From positions 13,268,001 through 13,332,000 of the forward strand of contig CM059621.1 in assembly GCA_030435675.1 (NCBI GenBank): a DNA stretch of 64,000 bases, in the 5' to 3' direction. Below, one piece after another: positions 1 through 10,834 of this stretch. Position 1 is the stretch's first letter. Each line of letters opens with the position of its first letter. The stretch is from Steinernema hermaphroditum. Its lineage: Eukaryota > Nematoda > Chromadorea > Rhabditida > Steinernematidae. The notes below the pieces were generated by a model that worked only from the letters and a program-made list of their open reading frames with translations, had not been told where the DNA came from and made no database searches. Both the position numbers and the translations under genes were made by a program.

Positions 1-422
1 CCAGCCAGCGTACGTTAAAGGTTAGGTTACGACCTGAGAGGCAGTCATCGAGGCGGCCGAGGAGTGGACAAGTTCAGTTCCAGACGTGCTGACGTCGAGA
101 TGCTGGGATAATCCACTGTAACAGTCGCTGGTTCAGTGGAATATCAAATTCTGAATTGGCAAGTTCTGGAACATTGTCAAAGATCGCATAAATCCTCAAC
201 GTCGACGCTTGCTGGCGGCGTTCACGACCACACGCGGAACAATTTTTAGGCGTACAAATCTTTTGATGTACAACTCAGTCCAATTTCTGCAAGAATGTTT
301 CACGGTCGTCAAGAAGAAAAAGACAAATTTAGGGACAAGTGAGTACAATCGGAGAATGGCACGCTCTAGAATGAACGAACACGAAGTGGGGGACTTGGTT
401 TCCACTCTCACGTTGAAGCTCA
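1..422. other. Intergenic, no gene seen
   Basis: No exon chain, RNA gene or repeat that I can support. Short open frames on both strands lack splice partners and any familiar motif. It ends at the TCA target duplication of the foldback element that starts at 423. Confidence 0.5.
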
Positions 423-906
423 CAAGGGAAGGACCCGAAGTGTGACACTCCGATTTCGCTGAAAATTTGTTGGCATATAGTGCAGCCCGGGACTAAGAAA
501 ACGCACACAGTTTGAGCTGCTGAAAACTAGACCAAGGTACCTAAAAGAGGTCTTTAATTGTAAGATACCCTGGTGCGATGTCCCTGAAGCCTCAAAATAT
601 TTCGTTTTTTGAATGGTTTTCGTGCTACAAGAACATGGTTGTTAATTTACAATGTTAATTTTCGTTCCAAATGCCGAAAACCTTAGAAAATCGGCGAAAA
701 AAACGAAAAACACTGACAATAATACCGTATATTTTGAGGCTTCAGGGACATCGCACCAGGATACCTTACAATTAAAGACCTCTTTTAGGTACCTTGGTCT
801 AATTTTCAGCAGCTCAAACTTTGTGCGTTTTCTTAGTCCCGGGCTGCACTATATGCCCACAAATTTTCAGCGAAATCGGAGTGTCACACTTCGGGTCCTT
901 CCCTTG
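423..906. mobile_element. Foldback MITE, family A copy 1 (CAAGGGAA ends, TCA target duplication)
   Basis: The element is a long inverted repeat. The left arm (about 423-600) is repeated in reverse complement at about 731-906, with only scattered mismatches, around a centre of about 130 bp. Its ends are CAAGGGAAGG and CCTTCCCTTG, and each side is flanked by TCA (420-422 and 907-909), a 3-bp target-site duplication. The inner part of each arm carries CTGGTGCGATGTCCCTGA, shared with the copy at 3437-3953, so the two belong to one family. No transposase is encoded, so it must be mobilised in trans. The 3-bp duplication fits PIF/Harbinger-like or CACTA-like elements better than Tc1, which duplicates TA, but the superfamily is not proven. 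Confidence 0.8.
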
Positions 907-3436
907 TCAGTTCTATTCAGTTACGCAGAGACCAACTTAGGCATATGTACTTGGTAGCATCGTCAAAATTCATTTCTGCTTTTAGTGTATTGCTCACGAA
1001 TCTCTTACAAAATTCGGAAGGGTCCCACCACGGGAAATTCGCACGCCATTTCCTTCCATCTGCGCGTTTAAAATAGAAATTACAGTTTTGCTCACTTTTT
1101 CGCGAGCTGCGCGGTTTTGATAGAATTTCTGATCTGAGCACAGCTTTGTTCAGCATCGTTTAGCGTGCCCGTTGAATTTGCGCCTATCTGAGCGATATCC
1201 GCAGAGAAATAAAGTTCACATCAGCTGTTCTTCAACTTCCGTCAAGTCGGCCAATATCGTCGATGCCTACCCCAGTAAACCTGCCGTAAACTTATAGCTT
1301 AGAATTGTTTCTATACGGAAAAGAGACCTATAGGTACTGTTAATTTGGGTACTGTTAATCTTTGTTTTATCTGTTGACAATTCGTTGGAATAACATCTAG
1401 CATTAATCGTTCCTGGTAGATTTCCACCGCCCTGAACTGCACCATTGCTTAGCTTTACAGGCCGGTCAGGTCCTCCGGTGACTTCACGGATCCTGATTCT
1501 CTTTCTAATGTGTTCTTTCGAGCCTCGAGTATAGCTTCGTCCATTTGTATAATTGTATCTAACATTTATGCAATGCATGACCAATACGATAATCCAAAGC
1601 GGATGAACCTGAGCTCTTTCCCTATCCTACGTAATCTCCTTAAGAAATATAGACTATCCACAGGAAAAAGAGAAAAATTTGATAGAAACTCCCTGCGCTG
1701 CAAACTCGAACCGAAGGAGGTTCTCCGATAATGGGATAACCGCTGTGATGCAGTCAACAATGGCCAAGAGCCCTCATTCAACTCATTCGGTCTCAGAAAG
1801 AGCGAACGACCGATCGGCACCGACTCAAAGAGGACATCTCTTCGCTTACTTTTTCACTTTCTATCAGAAGCCAGATATCGTTATCTCTCCAATCTTGCTA
1901 GAGGCACAATTCAGATGAATAAGCGAATCTATGCTTACCCTAACCAGCCTAAGTAAACACTGAATTGTCTCACCAGTACATCACGCTAAACTCGTCATAT
2001 TAAGGCTCAAACATTAGTTGGCTTGCGTGATGGTGACGTTGTCGACAACAAAACAAGGCGCTGGTGCTTGTACAGGTTACCCGGTGAGGTCACTTCGTTC
2101 GTCACCTATTGGATTATTCTTAGGAAACCCGTGTTTTTCAATTCCCGTCTGCCTCTTTTTACGTAAGAACACTGTCTACATCATCAGATTACGTATCACC
2201 GTACAGCCTTGTAATCGCTTTCACTAAGACCCTTCCAATCTTCTGCCTGTGGGTGATGCAGAGCTACTTATACCGACTGACACGTCTGCAAGAACCTATG
2301 ATATCAGTATGTTGATATCAGTGTCTTTTGCCTGTGGGTGATGAGGCACACTATCCCGATAGTGTGCCTCACGAAGTTAATTAACGAAATCGTTATATCA
2401 CCTCAGGCGCCGCACCTCAAGCAGTCGATAGCAGACGGAAGTAGTTCGCTGCGCCAGCATATTATCTCCATATTGTGATCGTCGGGATGTCAATTCTATA
2501 AATTGTCGCCCCACTTCCTCTTTGCGAGGATTAGATGATTCAGAAGGCGCAGATTTCAAAAAATCTGCAGCCAGATGAAGAAAACAGATTCGCGGCCGTG
2601 TTATGAAGGTGATAGGGGATTTGTATCTAGCCGGTCACAGGCCAGGATGTGACTAATCGCTCGGATGCACAGGCGGGAAAACAGCTTAGCGTGTACAAAA
2701 CATGGATAAAGGTTTTCCAGAAGGAGGTGAGTAATGCAGTGGAGCAGAGATCGAACTCAAATCCAAAGCCAAAAAGACGGGTTTATGGCAATTGAACGCA
2801 GGTGTAATCTGCTCGTAATATACAATTTTGCATCTTCGATAGCATATAGTGGCTAATAAAGAACAAGAGATTGCGTATTCTAACTGGTCTGAAGAAAAGC
2901 GACCTTTTTTCTACAGTAACGTAACAAGGGCACGCTCACTTACCGTCTACCTAATTATTTTTATAAACTTTTTTGTATTTTTGATTGCGTCAGATGCAAA
3001 TAAAAGTTCTTCTCGTATAACTCCAAATGTGCATTGGACTCATTTGAAACAGCTCCAAACTCTACCGTAATCTATAGTAAAAGGCAAATGAAAATAAAGA
3101 GGAGCTGCGAATGGAGATTTGAAGGGAAACGCAAAAATCTGTTCGATATGAAATTTAATTCAAGGGTAATTGTAACCAGATCTTAGTTCAGATCGGTCAG
3201 GTATGGTCTTACTGAGTTGACAGCAAAAATGTAACTTATATTCATAAAGAACTGCTAAGTGACAAATAAATGACACATCTAACAGACCATACGACCGAAC
3301 CACTGGGTTAATAAGGTAGAAAGTCTAAGGTTAGTGAATTGAACTAAACCGAGCCTCGCAATTGGCCATCAATTGCATAAAAACCGATCCCTGGAACCGG
3401 TTCGAGTCGGTTCGGATTGGCCCCGGAGCCAACTGA
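907..3436. other. Intergenic, no confident gene; one perfect palindrome
   Basis: I found no splice-linked coding exons. A 14-bp perfect palindrome with a 2-nt spacer lies at 2342-2371 (arm TGAGGCACACTATC). A short direct repeat, TGCCTGTGGGTGATG, occurs near 2242 and again just before the palindrome near 2328. The reverse-strand frames at about 1270-1820 are open but show nothing recognisable. Confidence 0.45.
2342..2371. repeat. Perfect 14-bp palindrome (hairpin)
   Basis: Arms TGAGGCACACTATC and GATAGTGTGCCTCA are separated by CC. It lies next to two copies of TGCCTGTGGGTGATG. No gene start is close enough to call it an operator. It may be a trace of a small excised or truncated foldback element. 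Confidence 0.6.
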
Positions 3437-3953
3437 CAAGGGAACATCCCCAAGTGTCCGACGAGTTAGGAGCTGAGATGTGGCGCGGTTTGTAGACGGT
3501 CTTCTAACTAAGAAACCGCACATAATCTCATCGGCCATAAATCAGTCGGGCTACCATAAAGATGGTAATGAAGTTGCAAAAATTGTAAGGTCTCCTGGTG
3601 CGATGTCCCTGACTAGTCAGAATATACGGTATTTTTGTCCGATTTTGGACGGGGTTTTTAAGGATTTCGGCATTTAGAGCCAAAATTAACATTACCAGTT
3701 AACAACCATGTTCTTTTAGCAAGAAAAGGGGTCAAAAAATGACAAAAACTGACATGAAAACCGTATATTCTGACGAGTCAGGGACATCGCACCAGGAGAC
3801 CTTACAATTTTTGCAACTTCATTACCATCTTTATGGTAGCCCGACTGATTTATGGCCGGTGAGACTATGTGCGTTTTCTTAGTTAGAAGACCGCCTACAA
3901 GCCGCGCCACATCTCAGCTCCTAACTCGTCGGGCACTTGGGGATGTTCCCTTG
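3437..3953. mobile_element. Foldback MITE, family A copy 2 (CAAGGGAA ends, TGA target duplication)
   Basis: This is a second, longer copy of the family seen at 423-906. The ends are CAAGGGAACATC and GATGTTCCCTTG, flanked by TGA on both sides (3434-3436 and 3954-3956). The arms run about 200 bp each (about 3437-3640 and 3755-3953) around a centre of about 110 bp. The inner arm again contains CTGGTGCGATGTCCCTGA. The outer arm sequence differs from copy 1, so the family shares its tips and inner arm but has variable sub-terminal arms. The TCA and TGA duplications together suggest a TNA target. It has no coding capacity. Confidence 0.8.
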
Positions 3954-5823
3954 TGAGTCAAATTAAAGTGTCAATTTATTCAAAATATTAAATAAACCGG
4001 TAAGTCATGTGGAATATGCAAGAGCAGGGTTCACCGAATCAAAATCGGAAGTCATAATCGAATAGGTGGAAGCATAACCTTTATATTAATTCTACCTATT
4101 CTACGCCCCTTCCTCCTTCCACATTTCATCCTACTGCATGTGACTCATCAGAGAGAATATTTCAACCTTTGTTCAGAAGGCAAAAAGCACTCACATTTTC
4201 CGCTTCGAGCACAGCCTTGTCGCTGTCGTCTCTGCTGTGGTGGTGAATCAACGAAGTCGACGATCTCACCGAGTAGTCTGCAGAGGATGGTCAGGTAAAG
4301 GTCACCGAGAGGCGCGTACCTTCGGGCAGATCACAGAGCTCTCCTAACTCTCGAAGTTCCCCTCCGGGGCTGTGGCAAAGTTCTCCTTCGCTGCGCATAA
4401 AATCACCTTTAATTAACCCGAGATGTAGACGTGCACTTGTGTCGCTCGTTCCGCTCCACTGGAACGTCCCCGAGAAGCTTCGCCTCCGCAGGAGTGGCGC
4501 CCGATTCCGCGCGTCGGGTAAAGAACGCGTACCGAATCCGGCGAATCGCCCTCGGCGATCCCTCTAAGCGCGCCGCGGCGGTGACGCACTTGCAACATAA
4601 GGGAACAGCCGAGGGGAGCGAGCCAGTAAGGCCAATTAGGCGAATTCGTGTGGAAGGCGCGAAGGGATTATCCCGGGAAAGCGTGCATACCGCCTAACGC
4701 AGCCCGAGAGGTGTGTTTCGAGTTCTGAACGCTTTAGGCGGTCCCACAGCGAGTCTCTGATGAGGGCTGAGTGATTAATGAAAATGTTCGACGGCCAGGT
4801 GACTATGATTGGAAAGGATGAGCAGATTTAAGAACTCCCGTCGCATAGATCGGCTTATCGTCTCCATTAGGATTGACCGCAGAGAAACGAATCACCACAC
4901 AGATTGTAGCCTTTTCTAGAGAATGCAACATGCGCGGATGTTTGTCATGTGGCAGCTGGAGGGCGATCCCGCTATCCTAAGTCTACGGGGCCTACTTCTC
5001 GGACTTCGGTTTGGCGCGCGTCGCGCTACGGGACCGTTGCGCTTTTAGGAGATTACACGCGCGTATTATGGTCGTCATGAAATCCGGAGAATCCTCTTGT
5101 TTACGTCGTCCGACAATATACGTAATACTTTGAAAATCATGTCATACTGTAGATCGGCACCTCTGAGGTGTGGTCGTCTCCTAATTTTAGAAAGCCCTTT
5201 ATTTATACGGCTTCTAAGCTGCTTCGGCATAGGCTATGGCGATATTGTGGTCGTGTAAGGAGGCGCATTGCTTACTGTACGACCTGCTGCTATGTATCTT
5301 GGAATCCGGCTACTAATCCACTAATCTGCTGCTTGGACACACCGATTACAGCTATCCTTCTATTGATTGCTGTTGTGTTTGAAGGTACGGTATTTCTACT
5401 GACCAAATTCTCCTTTTTGACTACTCTACACTAACCATTTCGCAGAATGAGGATATGGCACACGAAGCTTAAGAAGAAGCAACAGAAGCATCCGTTTTCC
5501 AAGAACGACCTGTAAGGACGAAGAAGAAAACCCGCAACATTGCAAATAGACGAGGAAAAGAAAACGAACGCTTTTTAGCGCCCAGTGAACAACGAAAGTG
5601 CAGATTTGAGCGACGTCCAGCGGCTAGCACGCGCGTTCGGCTACATTGCCAAGGAAAAGCAATTAACTTCGGCACGCGAATCTGTTGTGAGCATAGAGGT
5701 CACGGAAGGTGAGGTTGCCTTCGAAATCGTTTCCCCATATCGTGCCGTGTTTACCTTGTCAACTGATTTAGGCGAACTGGGTTCAAAGATTTATTCAGTG
5801 AAGCCTCCACAAAAGACGACAAG
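3954..5823. other. No confident gene; GC-rich block and exon-like scraps
   Basis: 4280-4720 is GC-rich without a convincing coding frame. On the + strand from about 5190 there are exon-like scraps. One frame near 5222-5258 reads like a potassium-channel filter (GYGDIVV). A basic stretch at about 5446-5512 follows a TTCGCAG acceptor and is bordered by a GTAAGG donor. I could not connect these in a single phase without stops, so no gene is called. They may be a decayed gene or coincidence. Confidence 0.35.
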
Positions 5824-7916
5824 TTACTTCTTGAAAACAGTAACGTCGTTAATAGCCAGTTCGCACACCGTTGGCTTGTCGCCTAACTTCCCTCCGCACG
5901 CGCTTATTAAAAAGTCGACCTTCAAGCGAAGTCGGATCTGAAAACGAACGATTAAGCCTGGACCTTCAACAAGGCTTACCTTTTCATTGGGATTGGTCGT
6001 ATCACAGATGATTGTGATTTCGTCGTTTCCATTCGCGGCTTTAGTTTCACTCGGTTTCGCAGCCGGATAAAGAGATGTAGCTTTTCTAGACCCTGTACTG
6101 TTCATTGACAGGCGCCGGAATGCCGAAGGAGAACGAGCTGCGCCGTAAAACTTCGAGGGCGTTGGCGACAGCGCCGTCGGGTAGCCAGAAGATCGCTCCG
6201 AGCGTTCAGGAGAAACTGCCGTCTCCGAAGGCGAAATACCCGTCAGGCAACCAGAAGACCTCTCCGAAGGTGACGCACCCGTTGATAATTCAGAAGACCG
6301 TTCGGAGGTTTTAGGGGAGATTGCCGTTGGGTATCCAGAAGAGCGTTGCGATGGTCTGGGAGACAGTGCCGTCGAGTAGCCAGAAGAACGCTGCGATGGC
6401 TTGGGAGACATTGCCGTCGGATATCCAGAAGAACGCTCCGATGGCTTGGGAGACATTGCCGTCGGATATCCAGAAGAACGCTCCGATGGCTTGGGAGACA
6501 TTGCCGTCGGATATCCAGAAGAACGCTCCGATGGCTTGGGAGACATTGCCGTCGGATATCCAGAAGAACGCTCCGATGGCTTGGGAGACATTGCCGTCGG
6601 ATATCCAGAAGAACGCTCCGATGGCTTGGGAGACATTGCCGTCGGATATCCAGAAGAACGCTCCGATGGCTTGGGAGAGATTGCCGTTGGGTATCCAGAA
6701 GAGCGTTGCGATGGTCTGGGAGACAGTGCCGTCGAGTAGCCAGAAGAGCGATCTGACGGTGAAATAGCAGTGAAATTGCCAGAAGACTGGTCGAATGGCT
6801 TGGGAGACATTGCCGTCGGATATCCAGAAGAGCGCTCCGATGGCTTGGGAGAGATTGCCGTTGGATATCCAGAGGAGCGCTCCGATGGCGAGGCAGCCGT
6901 CGGATATCCGGAGTGATCCGAAAGCGGCGAGAGTGAACGAGCGGCGATCTTCGAGAGCGCAGCGGAGTCATCGGCAATGGAAGACTTCGCAGCTACTCCT
7001 CGACCCAAAGTGGGAGCACGAACGCCGGCATCCTGACCGGGACGGAGCAGCGACTTCTTAGCGGACTGCTTAGCGAGAGGAAGTCCATAGCGCCGGCGTT
7101 CGGGGGTAATCGGACTTACATGGCGTCTTTTGGACTAAACAACATAACCCATTTACATATAAAGAAACACCGAGAGAGACCACCTCCGAGATAGGTCCTT
7201 TAGAGACGCTCTTTCGAACGACTATACGAGGTCCAGGCCCAGGCTTCACCTTCGCCCACATTTCGGCTGCTGTCTTTGGCTTCTTTTTCTTTCTGCTGCC
7301 CGATGTGCTACTATCCTCAGAAATTGACTTGCTTCTGTTTGATTTCGACTGCGACTCAACACTTGAACGATTGGTCAGTTTCGACGAGGACTGAAACAGA
7401 AACATTCACATCTTAGCGACTATACACAATCACCTTGTTCGAAGGAGGCATCCGCTTCGACGAAGAATTCAGTCCCTTTTTAAGTGCGGTCGGCGGACGC
7501 CTCACGAGTGCGTCGGGAAGGGGCAACTCCGATCCGATCTAGCATAAACACCCTAATAAACAGTTGACATTCAAAGGCTTACCTTCTCTCGAAGTTCAGC
7601 TACTTTAGTGCCAGTCGTTATCTTCAGAGGCACTTTCTCCGGCGGCTTCTTCGCCGCGCCCATCGTCGTTGAAGATCGCTGCGGACAACAGCTGCGAAAG
7701 CTTTTCTGTCCGCGAACTGACCCATCGGCATTATTTACCGGTTGTCCAGTCTAAAATACCACGAAATTATGGGAACGCGGTAAATAACGCGGAACTTACG
7801 GTAGTGTTCGATGGTCCGACGTTGCGATTCGATGGGGCAGACGATTTTTGCCCTTCACCCTCTGGCAGATTCGTGCCATACGACGAACCAGAAACCCTCC
7901 GCTTCGATGGATGCAT
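5824..7916 (-). CDS. Serine/proline-rich protein with 15-residue tandem repeats (function unknown)
   Basis: Six exons join in phase 0 to encode 583 residues: 7916-7800, 7678-7583, 7538-7434, 7390-7157, 7065-5980 and 5937-5824. An AATAAA lies just past the stop. The first 200 residues are basic and serine-rich, with no signal peptide. Residues about 220-470 are roughly 18 copies of a 15-residue unit close to SERSSGYPTAMSPKP, rich in Ser-Pro sites that proline-directed kinases could use. In DNA this is a 45-bp tandem repeat, so other frames across it are open only as shadows. The C-terminal tail of 37 residues has non-repeat sequence. No catalytic domain is visible. It is probably a disordered, phosphorylatable protein, perhaps nuclear or cytoskeletal, but I do not recognise it. 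The 42-bp last intron is also open in frame, so retention would not break the protein. Confidence 0.7.
6399..6671. repeat. Six near-perfect 45-bp tandem repeats inside a coding exon
   Basis: The unit starts GGCTTGGGAGACATTGCC on the + strand and repeats at 45-bp spacing six times with almost no differences. Diverged copies continue on both sides from about 6170 to 6900. The blocks bordering the perfect array, about 6320-6398 and 6686-6755, are themselves near-duplicates of each other, so a larger segment was duplicated too. The period is a multiple of three, which preserves the reading frame of the minus-strand gene. Copy number is probably polymorphic. Confidence 0.9.
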
Positions 7917-8327
7917 GACGAAGCAGGCGACGGCGATCGCCGGAAGTTCCTCCGCACACACTGAGCCACCGATCCATCTCCCGTGCTTTTATACCTGAAA
8001 CTGCATGTCTAGACAATTGATTAGCATACGTCTGGACACGTTTGCAGATACCCTCAAAGTTCATTTGAGAAAAGTTTGAGAAAACAGAGCGGTGGCAAAG
8101 AAGCGATCAGATCAACACACATTTACGGTTACGGGTGGAGATTCAGGAACAAAAACTCCGAAAGAGATCATTTCCAAATACTTTAGGAATGCAGTCCTTA
8201 GGGTCCACGAGAGTCTTCAAAGTTCAGGAGATCTCCCGTTTTCTAAACGACGCGCGTGGATGGTGAGTAAACAGTAGTTGACAGGTCAGCAAATACTGTC
8301 CGAATCCGCGCAATTTACCTCCGCTCG
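7917..8327. other. Divergent promoter region
   Basis: This 411-bp gap separates the starts of two divergently transcribed genes (repeat protein on - and small membrane protein on +). A frame at 8092-8274 is open but begins with GTG and has no in-phase splice to either neighbour. I see no clear core promoter motif. Confidence 0.4.
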
Positions 8328-8745
8328 ATGTCCTCACAATCGATCACTTTCACTGGCGCTGTCATGCTCACTGCCCCAATAATCGCCCTCCTATTTTCAC
8401 AAGGCTCCGCTTGGGCAGAAGAAGTATCCAGCGAGGCCCCCTCACATGACACTTTCCAAATCTGGATGGTCATCTTCTGCTGCATCTTCTTCTGCATCGC
8501 TGTTCGACACATAAACGATTTCTACGCTGGTGATACGGTAAGTGGAAGTTGCCACGTGCACTTCACAAGGGACATTTCAGGTGACTCTCGTGAAAGAAGG
8601 CACATGGGGCGGTCGATTTAAACATCACGGCGAGAATCGGCAGATGTCCGCAGTAGAGCAGAACTTCGCCATAATGTACGAGAAGATGAGAGTGGCGGAG
8701 AGAAATGCTGCTCGTCATCAACAGAGATACCGTCCTATTGGTTAG
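8328..8745 (+). CDS. Small membrane protein, 124 aa, unknown function
   Basis: Two exons (8328-8537 and 8581-8745) with a 43-bp intron join in phase 0. The protein starts with a hydrophobic stretch (about residues 11-29) ending in SAWA, which looks like a signal peptide, followed by an acidic stretch. A second hydrophobic segment (about 45-61, Cys- and Phe-rich) should be a membrane span. The remaining 60 residues are charged, with many Arg, Glu and Met, and end RYRPIG. If the signal peptide is cleaved this is a single-pass protein with a short outside part and a cytoplasmic tail. I do not recognise the family. The gene is divergent from the repeat-protein gene upstream and convergent with the phosphatase gene downstream, only 219 bp away. 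Confidence 0.7.
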
Positions 8746-8964
8746 AAACTGTTCAAGGCAAACTCCAAAAAAGAATTACTGGAGAAAATGACGTTGATGA
8801 TATTGAATGAACTTGCCCCAGAAACAAAGAAACGCGAGCGAACTTGGAAACAGCAAATAATACAGTACACATTAGGCGTGACAAACGACAGATACATAGG
8901 GGGACGAAAGCAAGTCGAAATCGATTTTATCCATTAAAATCCACATTTCACCACTTATGCCCTA

Positions 8965-10378
8965 TTACTCCTTCTCTCTGACAGCGGCTCTTGTCTTGAA
9001 CTTGTTCAGATACTTCTCGTATTCCTTCATGAACGCTTTGATCGACGCGTCTGGTTTGACCTGTCCGGATTTGATGAAATATTCAAAAACACATGCGTGG
9101 AGGAAAAGATACTGAAGTGTGGTTTGAATGCAATGAACACGTTGTTGTCGCATCTCCTTCATGATCTGAACATGTACATTTGGTGTTATTTGGATAAGAA
9201 GTAGAATACATACATCAACCATTGATAGACGTGGATTCACTTTGATACGCTCTGCGGCGTAGTCAATTCCACAAAATGTGCCGGTACGTCCAATCCCAGC
9301 GGAGCAGTGGACAACGACCGGCCGTTTGTCACACGTTTGCTTGCACAACTTGAGCAGGTCGACCGCAGACTTCGCGTCGTTTGGAACAAGATGATCCGGC
9401 CAATCTGCCCACTGGTAATGAGTCACATTAAATCGCTCGCACCTGGATTGATTTATTTGCTGAGGCTGTACCAAATAACTCACTTCGTCTCAACTTCTAG
9501 TGTCGTGCAACGGATCATTTCGATGCTCGTCATGATCACAACCTTCTCATTTCGAACCGTGATGTTTCCGAAACGATACGCTTCACCAGGGGCAAGAGGC
9601 CAGTATTGGGCGCACTTCTCAGTTCCTCCTTCGACAACCGAGCACAACATGACGATTATGGGGACCCGCTCCTAAAGATAACAGTCAAATAATTAGGGGC
9701 GAGAATGCAGTCACCTGAACAATCATGTGCCAGAAGTCCTCGAGCGTCTCTTCAAGCGGTCCTTGAGTGCATATGTATCTTTGTGAGGAGTTCGGAATAA
9801 CAACCCAACTTGCGTGGATGTAGTCCTCCTCGCGATTTTTCAGGATTACGCGCGAATGGTCCGCACAGTAAACGTCTTCATAGCGGTTCTTCGCAGTGTT
9901 CATCTGGAAGGTGCTTGTGGAGACGTCGTTTGGGAAATACTTCCGATTCTCGCTGAACTCCTTCACGAGAGGACGCAGCTTCCTTCGCGCCACTGCCAGT
10001 GCCCAACGCGCACGATTTCCTGTCATATCGGTTTTCTGTGCCGAGTCAGCGTCCACATCTGCTGGCAGATCTTCATTTTCATTGTCGTCTTCCACTCGAC
10101 GGTCTTCTTCAATATAGTGTGTCTTGCGCGACCTCGCAGGCTCCGGTTCCCTCCACAACTTTGAGAACTGAAAGGAAGTTCTCAAATGTACATGCTCCAA
10201 AAGGTCCTTACCAAAAACTCGGTATGTTTCTTCAAACGCCTACTAAATCGAGCGAGAGTTCCTTCGGTCTTTCGGATAGATCCATCACTCGAGTCTTCTT
10301 TCCGACGGCGGTCGCTGCAACAAAGAGCTTCATGAAAACGGTCTTCATGATATGTGCTACTTACTCCCCTCCAGTCAT
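8965..10378 (-). CDS. Protein tyrosine phosphatase, non-receptor, catalytically competent
   Basis: Six exons encode 395 residues: 10378-10365, 10314-10212, 10167-9715, 9671-9484, 9442-9214 and 9165-8965. It is a classical PTP that removes phosphate from tyrosines. The catalytic domain covers about residues 90-385. Visible motifs are the KNRYEDVYC substrate loop, DYIHASW, TQGPL, the WPD acid loop (Asp about 269) and the P-loop VHCSAGIGRTG with catalytic Cys about 299, then a QYLF Q-loop. All key residues are intact, unlike the many nematode pseudophosphatases. The N-terminal 80 residues are basic then acidic, with no signal peptide or membrane span, so it should be cytosolic. The start is a 14-nt coding exon chosen because ATGACTGGAGGGGA joins in phase to the next exon; this is the least certain part. 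Nematodes have a large family of such short PTPs, many of them germline-expressed. Confidence 0.9.
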
Positions 10379-10834
10379 CGGTCAGTTTGATGCCCGCTGG
10401 CCACGCGGAGCAAGCGTTTTCGACCGGTCGGTAATGTCTTTAATGAGCCGAAGGACTGCACTAGAGACGGATTTGGTCTCTGCAGACAGCAGCCATGGTG
10501 ACTGTCTATCAGACATGACCATTGAGACGTTGGAATTAGCGCGAACAGCGCTTGTGAAGAAGAGCATTTCAAGATCTGCACAATACGACTTTTACCACGC
10601 AGTTCACGCTCATCATTGTGAGACGCAATTCTGCGTTCGGTCCCCGGTTCAAATTTAAGCAAGATGCGAATGAAAATCTAATTCGTATTCGCACAGAAAT
10701 TCCGATATATTGCGTGCTTTGATGCAGTAGTTGTCAGCTGTGGTAGTGAATGTGTTACGTAGTCGTGGATCGGACTACGCGTGTTCCACTTATATGTGAG
10801 CTCTTTGTATTTCGCACAAAAGTTTTAAATCATT
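10379..10834. other. Upstream of phosphatase gene, downstream of zinc transporter
   Basis: A 456-bp spacer between two minus-strand genes. A minus-strand frame at 10375-10662 is open but out of phase with the phosphatase exons and shows no motif. The spacing is too large to suggest an operon with confidence. Confidence 0.35.

Noticed and set aside
5585..5941. Plus-strand 118-codon frame
   Set aside because: It starts with GTG, overlaps the last exon of the minus-strand gene and shows no motif. Its codon pattern does not continue in neighbouring exons.
6321..6767. Plus-strand frames of 112-148 codons and a second minus frame across the 45-bp repeats
   Set aside because: A 45-bp period free of stops opens every frame at once. 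Only the minus-strand phase that continues into flanking exons with proper splice sites is taken as coding.
9999..10658. Plus-strand frame of 219 codons
   Set aside because: Antisense to the phosphatase N-terminal exons and crosses their introns. No motif is visible.
10625..10665. Possible tRNA B-box (CCGGTTCAAATTT)
   Set aside because: No A-box at proper spacing and no cloverleaf can be drawn.
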